From: a bacterium
GTDB lineage: Bacteria > Bdellovibrionota_C > UBA2361 > RFPC01
NCBI GenBank assembly: GCA_009926305.1
Contig: RFPC01000007.1
Coordinates: forward strand, 1-59,006
Length of the DNA: 59,006 nt
Direction of reading: 5' to 3'
Position numbers and translations under genes: made by a program. The notes under the pieces are model-generated. The model was not told the DNA's origin. It saw only the letters and a program-made list of their open reading frames with translations, and made no database searches. This document shows positions 15,244 to 25,435 of the stretch, piece by piece. Numbering within the stretch: the first letter of the stretch is position 1; each line of letters opens with the position of its first letter.

Positions 15244-18200
15244 ATGAACAGCGAGCAGCCTAGGCACATGAGCACAAAGCATCTTCCTTTAAAAATTAGA
15301 GCAGCCGCTGAAAACAACCTTAAGGATATATCTCTAGATATTGAACACGACCTGCTGACAGTCATCACGGGATTGTCCGGGTCTGGAAAATCTTCTCTGG
15401 CTTTCTCCACAGTTTATGCAGAAGGACAGCGTCGTTATATCGAGACCTTCTCACCATATACTCGTCAGTTTCTCGACAGGCTAAAGAAACCAAATGTTCT
15501 CTCCGTCGAGAATGTTCGTCCTGCAATTGCTATCCAGCAAAAGACACGGATTATAAGTTCGCGATCTACCGTAGGTTCAATCACAAATATAAATGATCTC
15601 CTGAAAATTTTATGGGCAAACCTTTCAGTCCCGTGCTGTCCTCACACAGGAACCGAACTCATAGCGTTTTCTCCGCAGGATGTCTTCTCATTACTTAAAG
15701 AGTGGTTGAGCTCCCTAAAAGAGAATCGTGAAATAATTATTGCGAGCCCAATATTTCTCCCGAAGCCGAAAAAAAAGCGTGGCGATGAGTTAAGCCGACT
15801 TTCTCTCCTTGGTTATAGCCGATACTTTGATGAAGAGAAGAACCGCTTGCAAAAACTTGAGGACATCAGTGACGTTAGCGTACTGCCCGATAACCTTTTG
15901 ATTGCAATTTCTCGACATAAAACAGGAAAGCTACGAGACAATGAACTCAAAGAGAATCTCGTACAGACCTATGAACTATCACGGGGAAGAGCTCGTGTAA
16001 TCTTCCCGGATAGCATAGAAGAAGAGCTCTTACTATTCCCAAGAAGAAGGGGCAACCAAGTATTCTTCTCGGAGACATACGAACTTCCTAATATTGATGC
16101 TGAACCGCTTTCATTCGAAGTACCCAAACGGCGCGCGGCTCTCTTTGATTCAAATAGCAATATTGGTGCATGTTCCTTGTGCACTGGATTTGGATATCAA
16201 CTTCTCATCGATGAACAAAAAATAATTCCTCATGACGGACTTTCCTTAAAAGAAGGAGCAATTCATCCATGGAAAGTATCTTCTGACTCCTCTCTTCAAA
16301 AAAAGCTTCTACGATTTTGTGATGATAATGATATTCCGACTTCTCTCTCATGGCATAAACTTTCACCATCACAAAAAGAACTCATTCTTTCACATAAAGA
16401 CAAAACATATACTGGTGTCTATCCCTGGTTTTCAAAATTAGAGAAGAAGAAGCATCGAATGCATATTCGAGTACTTCTTTCCCGTTATCGCTCACAGATT
16501 CTATGCCAAGGGTGCAATGGCGGTCGCTTAAAGAACGAAGCGCACCTCTTTCAAATTTGTGGCTCCTCACTTCCCGAAATATGGAATACTCCGATAAAGA
16601 AGCTTTCTCCCTGGATTCAAAGAGTAGAAGAACAAATTCATTCTCGAGACATCCCATCCAGAGACCTGCAAGAAGTTCTCGCTCGGTTACGAGGGAGATT
16701 GCAATATTTGGACGATCTCGGACTCTCTTATCTGACGCTTGGAAGACCATCTCGTACTCTTTCAGGAGGAGAAACTCAGAGAGTAAACCTCACGACAGCC
16801 CTTGGAAGTGAGCTTATCTCTACCCATTTTGTTCTCGATGAACCCTCCGTCGGACTGCATCCACGAGATACAGAACGACTGATGCATTCTGTTCGAGCTC
16901 TCCAGGCAAAGGGGAACTCACTTCTGGTGGTAGAGCATGATACGGACTGCATTGATGCAGCTGATCGAGTTATAGAACTTGGACCACTGGCCGGAGCTGA
17001 GGGAGGCTCGATTACATTTAATGGCTCAAAAGAGGAATGGTCTGGTATTGCTCATCGTGCAGCTCTTCCAGAACCAAGAGAAATTCCCGATACATGGGGA
17101 GATACATTAACTCTCTGGAACCTTAATGCTCGAAACCTGAAAGACATCAAGGTCGAATTTCCTATTGGATATTTTTCGACGATTACGGGAGTCTCTGGCT
17201 CTGGAAAAAGCACACTTGTCTCCGAAGGACTTTTGAATGCATGGAGTATCTATAAGCAACGGGGGCAGGTAGAGAATGCCAGAGGATTTGACCATCTCTC
17301 TCAAGTCTTGCTCGTTGACCAGACTGGGCTCACTAAAAGTCCGCGAGCAAATATTGCGACGTATTCAGGCGTATGGGATATATTCCGCAATGCGCTGGCT
17401 GCCACTCCAGAAGCTGAGCGTCGTTCGCTAACACGCTCTTCTTTCTCTTTTAATGTTGAAGGAGGTCGCTGTCCAGTTTGTAAAGGAGCAGGCCATCTTA
17501 AAGAAGACATGCAGTTTTTGAGTGATGTCTACATTCAATGTGAAGAGTGCTTAGGAAGGCGTTTTCAACCAACGGTTTTAGAGGTTTCCCTCTACGACAA
17601 AAATGTAGCTGAATGGTTAGATTGCACCGTCACATCGCTTTTAGAACTGTTTCCAGATCAGAAGGGAATTACAGATACCGTAAGTCTGTTGGAACGTCTT
17701 GGGCTTGGGCATCTTCGCTTGGGACATCCACTAAGCGAACTCTCTGGGGGAGAAGCGCAAAGACTCAAACTGATTCCATTCTTAAAAAGAGCAAATGCCG
17801 CAAACTCCTTACTGATTTTCGATGAGCCTACCACTGGATTACACCTACATGATGTGAGAAGGCTTATTGGCCTCCTGAGAGATCTCACAATAAATGGACA
17901 TACGGTTATTTGCATTGAACACAATCAGGAGCTGATCCTTGGTTCTGATTATCTGATTGACTTAGGTCCTGAAGGGGGTGCAGCAGGCGGTGAGGTGATA
18001 CTGACGGGATCACCAACAGCGTTTTTGGATGCCTCAAAAAGCGTGTCACATACTGCGCGTTGCTTACAGGAATATGTGGAAACCGCTAAAGCATTGACTC
18101 CGCGCAAAGAAAGCGCCAAGAAACATTCTCGGTCATCTCCAGCCTTTTCTGAAGTAAAGCCTCTTTCCATTCGGGGAGCTCGTGAACATAACTTGCAAAA

Positions 18201-20640
18201 TATCGATGTTGATATTCCTCATAATTCGATAGTAGCAATCACAGGAGTCTCGGGATCTGGAAAATCAACGCTTGCTAAGGATATCATATATGCAGAAGGA
18301 CAGCGGAGATATCTCGATTGTCTTTCTCCTTACGCTCGTCAATTTATTCGTGAGCTCAGTAAGCCTGATATAGATGAAATTACGAATATCAGACCAACAA
18401 TCTGTGTATATCAGCACACTTTTCAACCAGGAATCCGCTCCACTATCGGAACAATGTCGGAAGTCTATAACTTCTTACGCTTGCTCTACTCAAAAGCAGG
18501 GCAGCAATACTGTCCTAACCATCCAGAACAGCAGGTGGAAGCTCTCTCTGCTGAAACAGTCAGCGACGTTATTCGGAGTAAAGGAGATGAGACCGTAAAG
18601 CTCCTTGCTCCGGTCATCAAAGGGAAAAAAGGAGCTCATCGCGATATTTTCCGTCGGGCATTAAAGAGTGAAATTTTTGAAGTCCGAGTAGATGGACATT
18701 TCTTCGAAACAGGAAAACTTGCAAGCGAGGGGGTCGCGCGACAAAAACAGCATGACATCGAATATGTCTGGGCTACCATCAATCCTTCGCGAGTTCCTCA
18801 CGAGTTTATTACCGGAGCTATTGAGGAGATATTTGCTATTAGCGGCGGTACCGTGATTCTTCATACACAGGACGCGGAAGAAGTTTTTAGTAGGGAACGA
18901 GCCTGTCCATCGTGTCAGCAGGGATTCTTTCGTCCGGATCCAGAGGATCTCTCTTTTCACTCTCGAAGAGGAAGATGCGAGAACTGTGATGGCACTGGAT
19001 TTATTCGGGGACGAAACTGCTCGGCATGTAATGGTACGCGCCTGAAATCTGTCGGACAACATGTTCGAATCAATCACAAAAATATTGCCGAATTGTGCCT
19101 ACTGACTCCATCAGATATGCGGATATTTCTTGAAGAATGTAACTATGACAAAAGAGTTCAAGATATCGCAACTCCTATTTTACAAGAGATTTATGCGCGC
19201 TTAGAGGTATTAGAGCGTATCGGACTTGAGTACCTTCCACTCGCTCGAAGCTGTGAACATCTCTCTGGGGGAGAGCTGCAGCGCCTGAGGCTTGCGGCAG
19301 CTTTAGGAACACCTCTCAATGGAGCGCTATATATTTTTGACGAGCCGAGTGCCGGGTTACATCCTGATGACAATGAGCGTATTCTTCACGAATTCAAAAG
19401 ACTAAGAGAAAGGGATAACACCATTCTTCTCATTGAACACGATGAATCTCTGATCCAATGTGCTGATCATGTTATCGAAGTAGGTCCAGAGGGCGGAACA
19501 CTGGGGGGTACCATTACTTTCAACGGACCTCAAAAACAATTTGTATATCCTTCCGTATCACCAGTTGAGTTAAGCAGCACCTCACCCGAGAATAGCGGAG
19601 GCACTCTGGCTCTTACGATAGAAGCCATAAATAATGTCGATTCTCTTGCGATTAACATCCCTCTTAACCAACTTGTAACCGTCATAGGGGTATCAGGAGC
19701 TGGAAAAAGTACTCTCATTCATGAAGGACTTTTACCAGTTGCGATGGAAGCATGTGAAAATGGTCTCCTGAAGTACAGAGGAGAACACTCTTCAATATCA
19801 CTGACCGAAGAATTTGAAAGAGTCCTGGTCGTGGATCAAAGTCCAATCGGCAAAAATGCTCGCTCAACTCCAGCGTCTTATCTTAAAGTCTTTGATGAAA
19901 TACGAAAGCTCTTTGCAACTACTGTCGAAGCGAAAGCCCGCGGATGGACCGCGAGCTTCTTCTCCTATAACTCAGGCAATGGCAGATGTGGCGAATGCAA
20001 AGGACTGGGTCGCATTCAGCTTGAAATGACATTTCTCTCGGAGGCTTATGTTACCTGCGATCACTGCCGTGGTCGCCGTTACGGCGATGATGCGCTCTCT
20101 ATTCGATATCAAGGAAGAACTATTGCTGATGTTCTTGAAATGACATTTGAAGAAGCAAAAGAAGCGTTTTCAGCGCATAGAAAGATCCACAGAATAATTC
20201 ATACTGCATGCGAACTCGGCCTCGGATACCTTTCTCTTGGACAAAGTTCCTCAACTCTCTCTGGTGGGGAATCTCAGAGAATGAAACTTGTCATCGAGCT
20301 TGCAAAACCCCAACGAGGCCACACGCTGTACGTACTTGATGAACCCACTGTGGGACTTCACCGTAAAGATGTTCAGAGATTATTGAAGTTCCTCAATTCT
20401 CTTGTACGTCAGGGGAACAGTGTAGTGCTGATAGAGCATGACCACGATGTGATAAGGGGATCTCACCATCTTATCGAAATGGGCCCAGGCCCGGGAGCTC
20501 GTGGAGGAAAAGTTATCTTCGAGGGAACTCCAAGTAAACTCGTGAAAGCGAGCTCTACCCCATGGGGGAAGCGTCTGGGTCAGGAAAAGCAGATGGCGAC
20601 ATCATCGAGTATGCATAGAGAGTCGGCTACGGCTCCCTAA
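15244..20640 (+). CDS. uvrA: Double-length UvrA, excinuclease ABC subunit A (1798 aa)
   Basis: UvrA recognises bulky DNA lesions and loads UvrB in nucleotide excision repair; the normal subunit is ~940 aa and works as a dimer. This chain holds two complete UvrA units in tandem. Walker A motifs lie near residues 43 (GLSGSGKSS), 649 (GVSGSGKST), 1001 (GVSGSGKST) and 1482 (GVSGAGKST). Four LSGGE signatures are present (LSGGETQ, LSGGEAQ, LSGGELQ, LSGGESQ). Zinc-finger cysteines occur in both halves (CSLC/CQGC and CPVC/CEEC in the first; CPSC/CENC/CSAC and CGEC/CDHC in the second). A linker of charged residues joins the halves near 950-975. Long UvrA of this type is known from Chlamydiae and some other phyla. 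Starts 15244 and 15268 are both possible. No uvrB or uvrC nearby. Confidence 0.93.
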   Translation: MNSEQPRHMSTKHLPLKIRAAAENNLKDISLDIEHDLLTVITGLSGSGKSSLAFSTVYAEGQRRYIETFSPYTRQFLDRLKKPNVLSVENVRPAIAIQQKTRIISSRSTVGSITNINDLLKILWANLSVPCCPHTGTELIAFSPQDVFSLLKEWLSSLKENREIIIASPIFLPKPKKKRGDELSRLSLLGYSRYFDEEKNRLQKLEDISDVSVLPDNLLIAISRHKTGKLRDNELKENLVQTYELSRGRARVIFPDSIEEELLLFPRRRGNQVFFSETYELPNIDAEPLSFEVPKRRAALFDSNSNIGACSLCTGFGYQLLIDEQKIIPHDGLSLKEGAIHPWKVSSDSSLQKKLLRFCDDNDIPTSLSWHKLSPSQKELILSHKDKTYTGVYPWFSKLEKKKHRMHIRVLLSRYRSQILCQGCNGGRLKNEAHLFQICGSSLPEIWNTPIKKLSPWIQRVEEQIHSRDIPSRDLQEVLARLRGRLQYLDDLGLSYLTLGRPSRTLSGGETQRVNLTTALGSELISTHFVLDEPSVGLHPRDTERLMHSVRALQAKGNSLLVVEHDTDCIDAADRVIELGPLAGAEGGSITFNGSKEEWSGIAHRAALPEPREIPDTWGDTLTLWNLNARNLKDIKVEFPIGYFSTITGVSGSGKSTLVSEGLLNAWSIYKQRGQVENARGFDHLSQVLLVDQTGLTKSPRANIATYSGVWDIFRNALAATPEAERRSLTRSSFSFNVEGGRCPVCKGAGHLKEDMQFLSDVYIQCEECLGRRFQPTVLEVSLYDKNVAEWLDCTVTSLLELFPDQKGITDTVSLLERLGLGHLRLGHPLSELSGGEAQRLKLIPFLKRANAANSLLIFDEPTTGLHLHDVRRLIGLLRDLTINGHTVICIEHNQELILGSDYLIDLGPEGGAAGGEVILTGSPTAFLDASKSVSHTARCLQEYVETAKALTPRKESAKKHSRSSPAFSEVKPLSIRGAREHNLQNIDVDIPHNSIVAITGVSGSGKSTLAKDIIYAEGQRRYLDCLSPYARQFIRELSKPDIDEITNIRPTICVYQHTFQPGIRSTIGTMSEVYNFLRLLYSKAGQQYCPNHPEQQVEALSAETVSDVIRSKGDETVKLLAPVIKGKKGAHRDIFRRALKSEIFEVRVDGHFFETGKLASEGVARQKQHDIEYVWATINPSRVPHEFITGAIEEIFAISGGTVILHTQDAEEVFSRERACPSCQQGFFRPDPEDLSFHSRRGRCENCDGTGFIRGRNCSACNGTRLKSVGQHVRINHKNIAELCLLTPSDMRIFLEECNYDKRVQDIATPILQEIYARLEVLERIGLEYLPLARSCEHLSGGELQRLRLAAALGTPLNGALYIFDEPSAGLHPDDNERILHEFKRLRERDNTILLIEHDESLIQCADHVIEVGPEGGTLGGTITFNGPQKQFVYPSVSPVELSSTSPENSGGTLALTIEAINNVDSLAINIPLNQLVTVIGVSGAGKSTLIHEGLLPVAMEACENGLLKYRGEHSSISLTEEFERVLVVDQSPIGKNARSTPASYLKVFDEIRKLFATTVEAKARGWTASFFSYNSGNGRCGECKGLGRIQLEMTFLSEAYVTCDHCRGRRYGDDALSIRYQGRTIADVLEMTFEEAKEAFSAHRKIHRIIHTACELGLGYLSLGQSSSTLSGGESQRMKLVIELAKPQRGHTLYVLDEPTVGLHRKDVQRLLKFLNSLVRQGNSVVLIEHDHDVIRGSHHLIEMGPGPGARGGKVIFEGTPSKLVKASSTPWGKRLGQEKQMATSSSMHRESATAP

Positions 20641-20683
20641 ATCTGACGGGGATTCTCAATGCATTGTATCTCAGACGTGAATA

Positions 20684-20710
20684 GGGTAAGAGCCATTTTG
20701 GCTCTTACCC
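20684..20710. terminator. Perfect hairpin between convergent genes
   Basis: GGGTAAGAGCC (20684-20694) and GGCTCTTACCC (20700-20710) form an 11-bp stem with a 5-base ATTTT loop. It sits between the convergent ends of uvrA (20640) and the next reverse gene (20728), so it probably serves both. Neither side has a strong T-run, so termination may be Rho-assisted or the hairpin may protect the 3' end. Confidence 0.65.
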
Positions 20711-20727
20711 TCAGATTAGTGGCTCTG

Positions 20728-21642
20728 CTAAAGAGCTCTTCCCTTAATGGGCGTGGCACCGTTGAGCGCGGTAAAGATATGATCAAAAGCTTTGTTGATG
20801 GCTTTAAAAACCTTATCTACGGCCGCATCTGTTCCTAATCGCCCACCAAGTTTTTTACCACGATCATCTAATTGAGCCGCTCTAAAAGTCAGACCATTGA
20901 TATTTTCAGCCTGCTCTTGGGTGAGGGTACCCGTACGAACTAACTCCTTGAGAGCCCCCGATGTTTTCTCCTCTACACGATTTGTCTGGTCAGTAACCCG
21001 AACGCCCTTCCGCATCTCTAAATAGGCAGCAAGAACATCATCGCCATGCATATGCTTGAGTAAAAAGGCAACAAGTCCGTGCTGGAGTCGCTCTTCACTA
21101 ACGAGGTCTCCCTTCTTTTTCCCGAGCAAGTCAGCAACAAACGTTCTACAGCTAGACTTTTCTAGCCAAGGATATTCTTGCTGAGAGGTCTCAACTTCCG
21201 AACTCTGAGTATCAACGGCTGGCGACCCGCTATTTGCCCCTGTATTCTCTACAGGAGCAGGCTCTCCCGCACTGGGATCTGATCCAGAATCTCCAACTCC
21301 ATCAGTACTTGAATGTTCACATCCAGGTTTCTCTAATGGCTTGTCTTCAGAAGCATTTCCGCATCGTACTTCAGCCTCAGACTGCTTCTTCAAGAATCGC
21401 TCAAGCATTGATATAAATTGTTCGAGCTTCCCAGACAGAAAATTTATTTGGCGACGCAGAAAAACTGATCGTTGATAGCCGTTTCTATCTCCACACCAAA
21501 AATTCTGGCTAACACACCCTCTTCCCCAATTTCCCACGCTATGATCGGCATTGAGTTCCTTTTGGGCAGCCTGATATTCCTTCAGCTCGGTCTTTACTTG
21601 TGCAATATTCGTTCTAAAAAAGGATTCGTTTATTTCAGTCAC
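20728..21642 (-). CDS. Hypothetical two-domain protein with Pro/Ser/Gly-rich linker
   Basis: 304 residues, not recognised. Residues ~1-90 are charged and helical, with a Cys/Trp-containing stretch (GNWGRGCVSQNFWCGDRNGY). Residues ~95-160 are a low-complexity linker rich in Ser, Gly, Glu, Asp and Pro. Residues ~160-304 form a second helical domain (LVSEERLQHGLVAFLLKHM, TLTQEQAENINGLTFRAAQ). There is no signal peptide. It lies between the uvrA hairpin and the suf genes, with the same direction as suf but separated by ~100 bases containing another hairpin. It could be a secreted effector-like or structural protein; no basis to choose. Confidence 0.6.
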   Translation of the reverse strand: MTEINESFFRTNIAQVKTELKEYQAAQKELNADHSVGNWGRGCVSQNFWCGDRNGYQRSVFLRRQINFLSGKLEQFISMLERFLKKQSEAEVRCGNASEDKPLEKPGCEHSSTDGVGDSGSDPSAGEPAPVENTGANSGSPAVDTQSSEVETSQQEYPWLEKSSCRTFVADLLGKKKGDLVSEERLQHGLVAFLLKHMHGDDVLAAYLEMRKGVRVTDQTNRVEEKTSGALKELVRTGTLTQEQAENINGLTFRAAQLDDRGKKLGGRLGTDAAVDKVFKAINKAFDHIFTALNGATPIKGRAL

Positions 21643-21664
21643 TTTTTACTCCTATAGATTATCT

Positions 21665-21703
21665 CTGTGAAGAGCAGTCTGTAAAAAGTAGCTTCACAGA
21701 CTG
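21665..21703. terminator. Two mutually exclusive hairpins downstream of sufD
   Basis: CTGTGAAG (21665-21672) can pair with CTTCACAG (21692-21699). CAGTCTGT (21675-21682) can pair with ACAGACTG (21696-21703). The right-hand arm is shared, so only one can form at a time. The element lies between the sufD stop and the next reverse gene. It could be a suf terminator or a switch between two RNA structures; there is no adjacent T-run. Confidence 0.4.
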
Positions 21704-21746
21704 AGACTCTATAAAGCTAATCGGAAAAAGTGCTGATTTGTGTCCT

Positions 21747-23090
21747 CTAGAGACTTAATTTCTCCACGACCCGATCCTCAATCAGGACTCTAAGGGATTC
21801 GAGGTCGATTTCTTGCGTAACATCGCCAGCAAATGCTCTCAACAGCATATTCTTAGCATCTCGCTCACTAACACCGCGTGATCTCAGATAAAAGAGCTGT
21901 TGCATATCCAGCGCGCCAACGGTTGCACCGTGGGTACACTTCACGTCATCTGCCCAGATTTTGAGCTGTGGTTTTGCATTGATTCGCGCCTTATCGGAGA
22001 GCACTACAGCTGCGTTATTTTGAATGGCATTCGTTTTTTGCGCATCCGGCCTAACGATTATCGTGCCACAGAAAACTCCTTGAGAACGATCATCATAGAT
22101 GCCCTTATAGCGCTCATCACTTTCACAGTGTGGAACAGCATGGTCTAGCACGGTGTGATTATCAACATGCTGATTATGCTTGAGAACAGACAATCCGTAC
22201 ATGCATGTTCGTCCATTTTGACCAAGGAGGGAGGGATGAACTTCGTTCCTCACCAATTTTCCACCGAATGTGAAAGAGTGCATCCGACAGACGGAGTCTT
22301 TCTCTTGGTGAGCCATTACTCGACTAAACCGGATATTTTCTAGGGAATCCTCTCCAACTTGATAATGAGAAAGATGGGCATTCTTTCCCACAAATAGCTC
22401 TGACACACTGGCACAGAATGAAGAGCTACCAGTTACTGCCGTAAAGTGCTCAATCACCGAAGCTTGGGCCCCTTCCTCAACCACTACTAACAACCGTGGA
22501 AAACTCGCTGTGTGATCACTTAACCCCGAAGAAATGTGCTGAATGTATAGTGGCTTATCAAGCACCGTTCCCTTGGAAACTTTTAGTACAATCCCGTCTT
22601 GAATAAATGCGGTATTCAATGCCGCAACAGAATCACTCGTAATCGTGAGAGAGCTCCCAAAGTACTGCTCCAAGAGCTGAGACTGACTCGCACTCGCCTC
22701 ACTCAACTGCACAACCTCAACTCCCTCCGGCAAGGCAGCCTGCAGCTGTGATAGGTGCGTCGCTACAAATCCATCAACCGTATCAATTCTGTAAACCTCA
22801 TCTAAGGGCAGCGCTCGCAATTGACGCACATCTTCATCAACCTGTGATACAGACTCAGGCATTGCCAGTGCAAAATTTCCAGCTCGTACATCCCTAATAT
22901 CAGTGTATTTCCAATCTTCTGACTTCGCTGAGGGAAGACCCATTCGCAGGAGAGTAGCCTGGGCCTCCAGACGTCTTTCATGCAAAAGACTCGGCACCTG
23001 ACTCCCACCTTTCTCCTCAAGTATTCGGATACTTCTATCATACCATGGAATGGTATTCTCTTCGCTATCTGTACTCATGGCTTCCTTCAT
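21747..23090 (-). CDS. sufD: Fe-S cluster assembly protein SufD
   Basis: SufD pairs with SufB and SufC in the SufBC2D scaffold that builds Fe-S clusters. The C-terminal SufBD core is evident (KTNAIQNNAAVVLSDKARIN, KCTHGATVGALDMQQLFYLR, SRGVSERDAKNMLLRAFAGD). Length 447 is normal for the family. It is the last gene of the sufBCD run, 35 bases after sufC. Starts at 23090 or at the second ATG, 23078, are both possible. Confidence 0.93.
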   Translation of the reverse strand: MKEAMSTDSEENTIPWYDRSIRILEEKGGSQVPSLLHERRLEAQATLLRMGLPSAKSEDWKYTDIRDVRAGNFALAMPESVSQVDEDVRQLRALPLDEVYRIDTVDGFVATHLSQLQAALPEGVEVVQLSEASASQSQLLEQYFGSSLTITSDSVAALNTAFIQDGIVLKVSKGTVLDKPLYIQHISSGLSDHTASFPRLLVVVEEGAQASVIEHFTAVTGSSSFCASVSELFVGKNAHLSHYQVGEDSLENIRFSRVMAHQEKDSVCRMHSFTFGGKLVRNEVHPSLLGQNGRTCMYGLSVLKHNQHVDNHTVLDHAVPHCESDERYKGIYDDRSQGVFCGTIIVRPDAQKTNAIQNNAAVVLSDKARINAKPQLKIWADDVKCTHGATVGALDMQQLFYLRSRGVSERDAKNMLLRAFAGDVTQEIDLESLRVLIEDRVVEKLSL

Positions 23091-23125
23091 TCGATAGAGC
23101 TCCTTAGGTTCGTCACTAAGATACG

Positions 23126-23887
23126 TTATGCCGCTGATGATGATTGAAAGGCTGAATAGCCCTTCTCTTCAAGCTCAAGAGCAAGTTCTTTTCCACCGCT
23201 TTTAACGATTTTTCCATCGATCATCACATGTACATAGTCCGGCACAATATAGTTCAATAATCGTTGATAGTGAGTGATGAGAAGAAATGATCGCTCAGGG
23301 TCTTCCTGCTTTAACGTATTAACTCCCTCCGATACAATTTGGAGTGCATCAATATCGAGACCAGAGTCTGTTTCATCAAGAATACACAGCTTCGGCTCAA
23401 GAATCGCCATCTGGAAAATCTCATTTCGCTTTTTCTCACCACCTGAGAAACCTTCATTCACTGAGCGCTTTAAGAGCTCTGGACTGAGTTGAAGGAGCTT
23501 TGACTTCTCTTGAATGAGCTTATTGAACTCTCTTACCTGAACAGCAGCCTCTCCCCTGTGCTCGCGGATAGCGTTATACGCAGTACGAAGAAAATAAGAA
23601 ATTAAGACCCCAGGCAGCTCTACTGGGTATTGAAAAGCAAGAAAAAGCCCTTCACGAGCCCTTTCCTCAGGATCCATTTCCAACAGATCCTTACCGAGAA
23701 ACTCAACAGAACCGCCAGTGACTTCGTACTCCTCACGTCCGCCCAACACATTCGCCAATGTGCTTTTTCCCGAACCGTTTACACCCATGATCGCATGAGT
23801 CTCTCCTGGCTTAATCTCAAGATTGAGCCCCTTTATGATCTCTTTCTCTTCAATCCGTGCCTGTAGATTTGAAATTTTTAACATCAT
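23126..23887 (-). CDS. sufC: Fe-S cluster assembly ATPase SufC
   Basis: This ABC-type ATPase of the SufBCD complex has Walker A GVNGSGKST, signature FSGGEKKRNEIFQMA typical of SufC, Walker B LCILDETDSGLD and the H-loop ITHYQRLL. Length 253 is standard. It follows sufB by 49 bases and precedes sufD by 35, so the three are probably co-transcribed. Two adjacent ATGs (23887 and 23884) follow an AGAGAGAGGA stretch. Confidence 0.96.
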   Translation of the reverse strand: MMLKISNLQARIEEKEIIKGLNLEIKPGETHAIMGVNGSGKSTLANVLGGREEYEVTGGSVEFLGKDLLEMDPEERAREGLFLAFQYPVELPGVLISYFLRTAYNAIREHRGEAAVQVREFNKLIQEKSKLLQLSPELLKRSVNEGFSGGEKKRNEIFQMAILEPKLCILDETDSGLDIDALQIVSEGVNTLKQEDPERSFLLITHYQRLLNYIVPDYVHVMIDGKIVKSGGKELALELEEKGYSAFQSSSAA

Positions 23888-23936
23888 TCCTCTCTCTTCT
23901 CTTTGATTTCTAGAAATACTTCTCTCTGTTGAAAAA

Positions 23937-25379
23937 TTATCCGACGCTTCCCTCTAGGCTTATTGCAAGTAATTGCCTTGCCTCTAGCGCAAATTCCATC
24001 GGAAGCTCATTGAGTACCTCTTTACAAAAACCATGAACTATCATGCCGATGGCATCCTCAGTCGAAATCCCTCTCTGATTACAATAGAACAACTGGTCCT
24101 CTCCAATTTTAGAAGTAGTGGCCTCATGCTCTACCTGAGCAGTTGGATTATCAACTTCAATGTAGGGAAAGGTATGCGCCCCACACTTATCGCCCATCAG
24201 CATTGAATCACACTGTGAGAAGTTTCTCGCGTTGTCTGCTCCCCGCAATACCTTTACGAGTCCTCGATAACTGTTCTGCGCAGTGCCAGCTGAAATCCCC
24301 TTCGAGATAATGGTACTCTTGGTATTTTTACCGATGTGGATCATTTTGGTGCCAGTATCCGCTTGCTGCTTGTTATTCGTAATCGCTACGGAATAAAATT
24401 CTCCAACTGAGTTGTCTCCCTTTAAAATGCAACTCGGATATTTCCATGTAATGGCAGAGCCCGTTTCAACCTGAGTCCAAGAGATCTTTGCATTCTCCTC
24501 AGCGACTCCTCGTTTCGTAACAAAATTGTAGATGCCACCTTTCCCAGACTTATCACCAGGGTACCAATTTTGGATTGTAGAATATTTAATCTGAGAGCCT
24601 TCCAACGCGACAAGTTCAACCACAGCAGCGTGGAGCTGGTTCTCATCCCGCATTGGCGCAGTACACCCTTCGAGGTAACTTACCGAAGACCCCTCATCAG
24701 CAATAATCAATGTTCTCTCAAACTGACCAGTGTTTTGGGCATTGATACGAAAGTACGTCGAAAGTTCAAGTGGGCACTGAACACCCTTCGGAACATAAAC
24801 GAACGTTCCATCACTAAACACCGCAGAGTTCAGTGTTGCAAAATAATTATCGGTGTAGGGAACCACAGAACCAAGATATTTCTTTACAAGCTCTGGGTGT
24901 TCACGAACTGCCTCCGAAATGGAACAGAAGATCACTCCAGCTTTGTGCAGCTCCTCTTTGTAGGTAGTAGCGATACTGACACTATCGAAGACTGCATCAA
25001 CTGCAACACCCGCTAACCGCTTTTGTTCCTCCAGTGGAATTCCCAATCGCTCGTATGTCTCAAGTAACTTCGGATCAACTTCATCAAGACTCTTTAATTC
25101 TGCTTTTTGTTTCGGGGCCGAGTAGTACTTTAATCCTTGATAGTCAATCGGCTCAATTTCTAAGAAAGCCCACTCTGGCGACTTCATGGTTAACCACTTT
25201 TTGTATGCCTTCAGCCGCCATTCAAGCATGAATTCAGGCTCGTCTTTCTTCGCCGACAGGGCACGGATAATCTCTTCATTCAGTCCGGTAGGAAGCTCAT
25301 CTGCCTCTATATCGACGGTAAATCCGTACTTGTAGTCCTGACTAGTAAAATTCTCTAGTGTTTCTGTATCACTCGACAT
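23937..25379 (-). CDS. sufB: Fe-S cluster assembly protein SufB
   Basis: SufB is the scaffold subunit on which the cluster is built. Recognised by [18 protein letters not shown], the C-terminal region [18 protein letters not shown] and [20 protein letters not shown]. The ATG at 25379 gives 480 residues, close to the family length; the frame extends to a TTG at 25457, but that stretch overlaps the palindrome and is unlike SufB. First gene of sufBCD. SufS, SufU/SufE, SufA and a SufR/IscR gene are not in the window. Confidence 0.95.
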   Translation of the reverse strand: MSSDTETLENFTSQDYKYGFTVDIEADELPTGLNEEIIRALSAKKDEPEFMLEWRLKAYKKWLTMKSPEWAFLEIEPIDYQGLKYYSAPKQKAELKSLDEVDPKLLETYERLGIPLEEQKRLAGVAVDAVFDSVSIATTYKEELHKAGVIFCSISEAVREHPELVKKYLGSVVPYTDNYFATLNSAVFSDGTFVYVPKGVQCPLELSTYFRINAQNTGQFERTLIIADEGSSVSYLEGCTAPMRDENQLHAAVVELVALEGSQIKYSTIQNWYPGDKSGKGGIYNFVTKRGVAEENAKISWTQVETGSAITWKYPSCILKGDNSVGEFYSVAITNNKQQADTGTKMIHIGKNTKSTIISKGISAGTAQNSYRGLVKVLRGADNARNFSQCDSMLMGDKCGAHTFPYIEVDNPTAQVEHEATTSKIGEDQLFYCNQRGISTEDAIGMIVHGFCKEVLNELPMEFALEARQLLAISLEGSVG

Positions 25380-25435
25380 GCGGTGTGTTTCCGTGTTTCT
25401 GACTGTAAAAAAACAGAGGGCGAAATGACCCCCTT

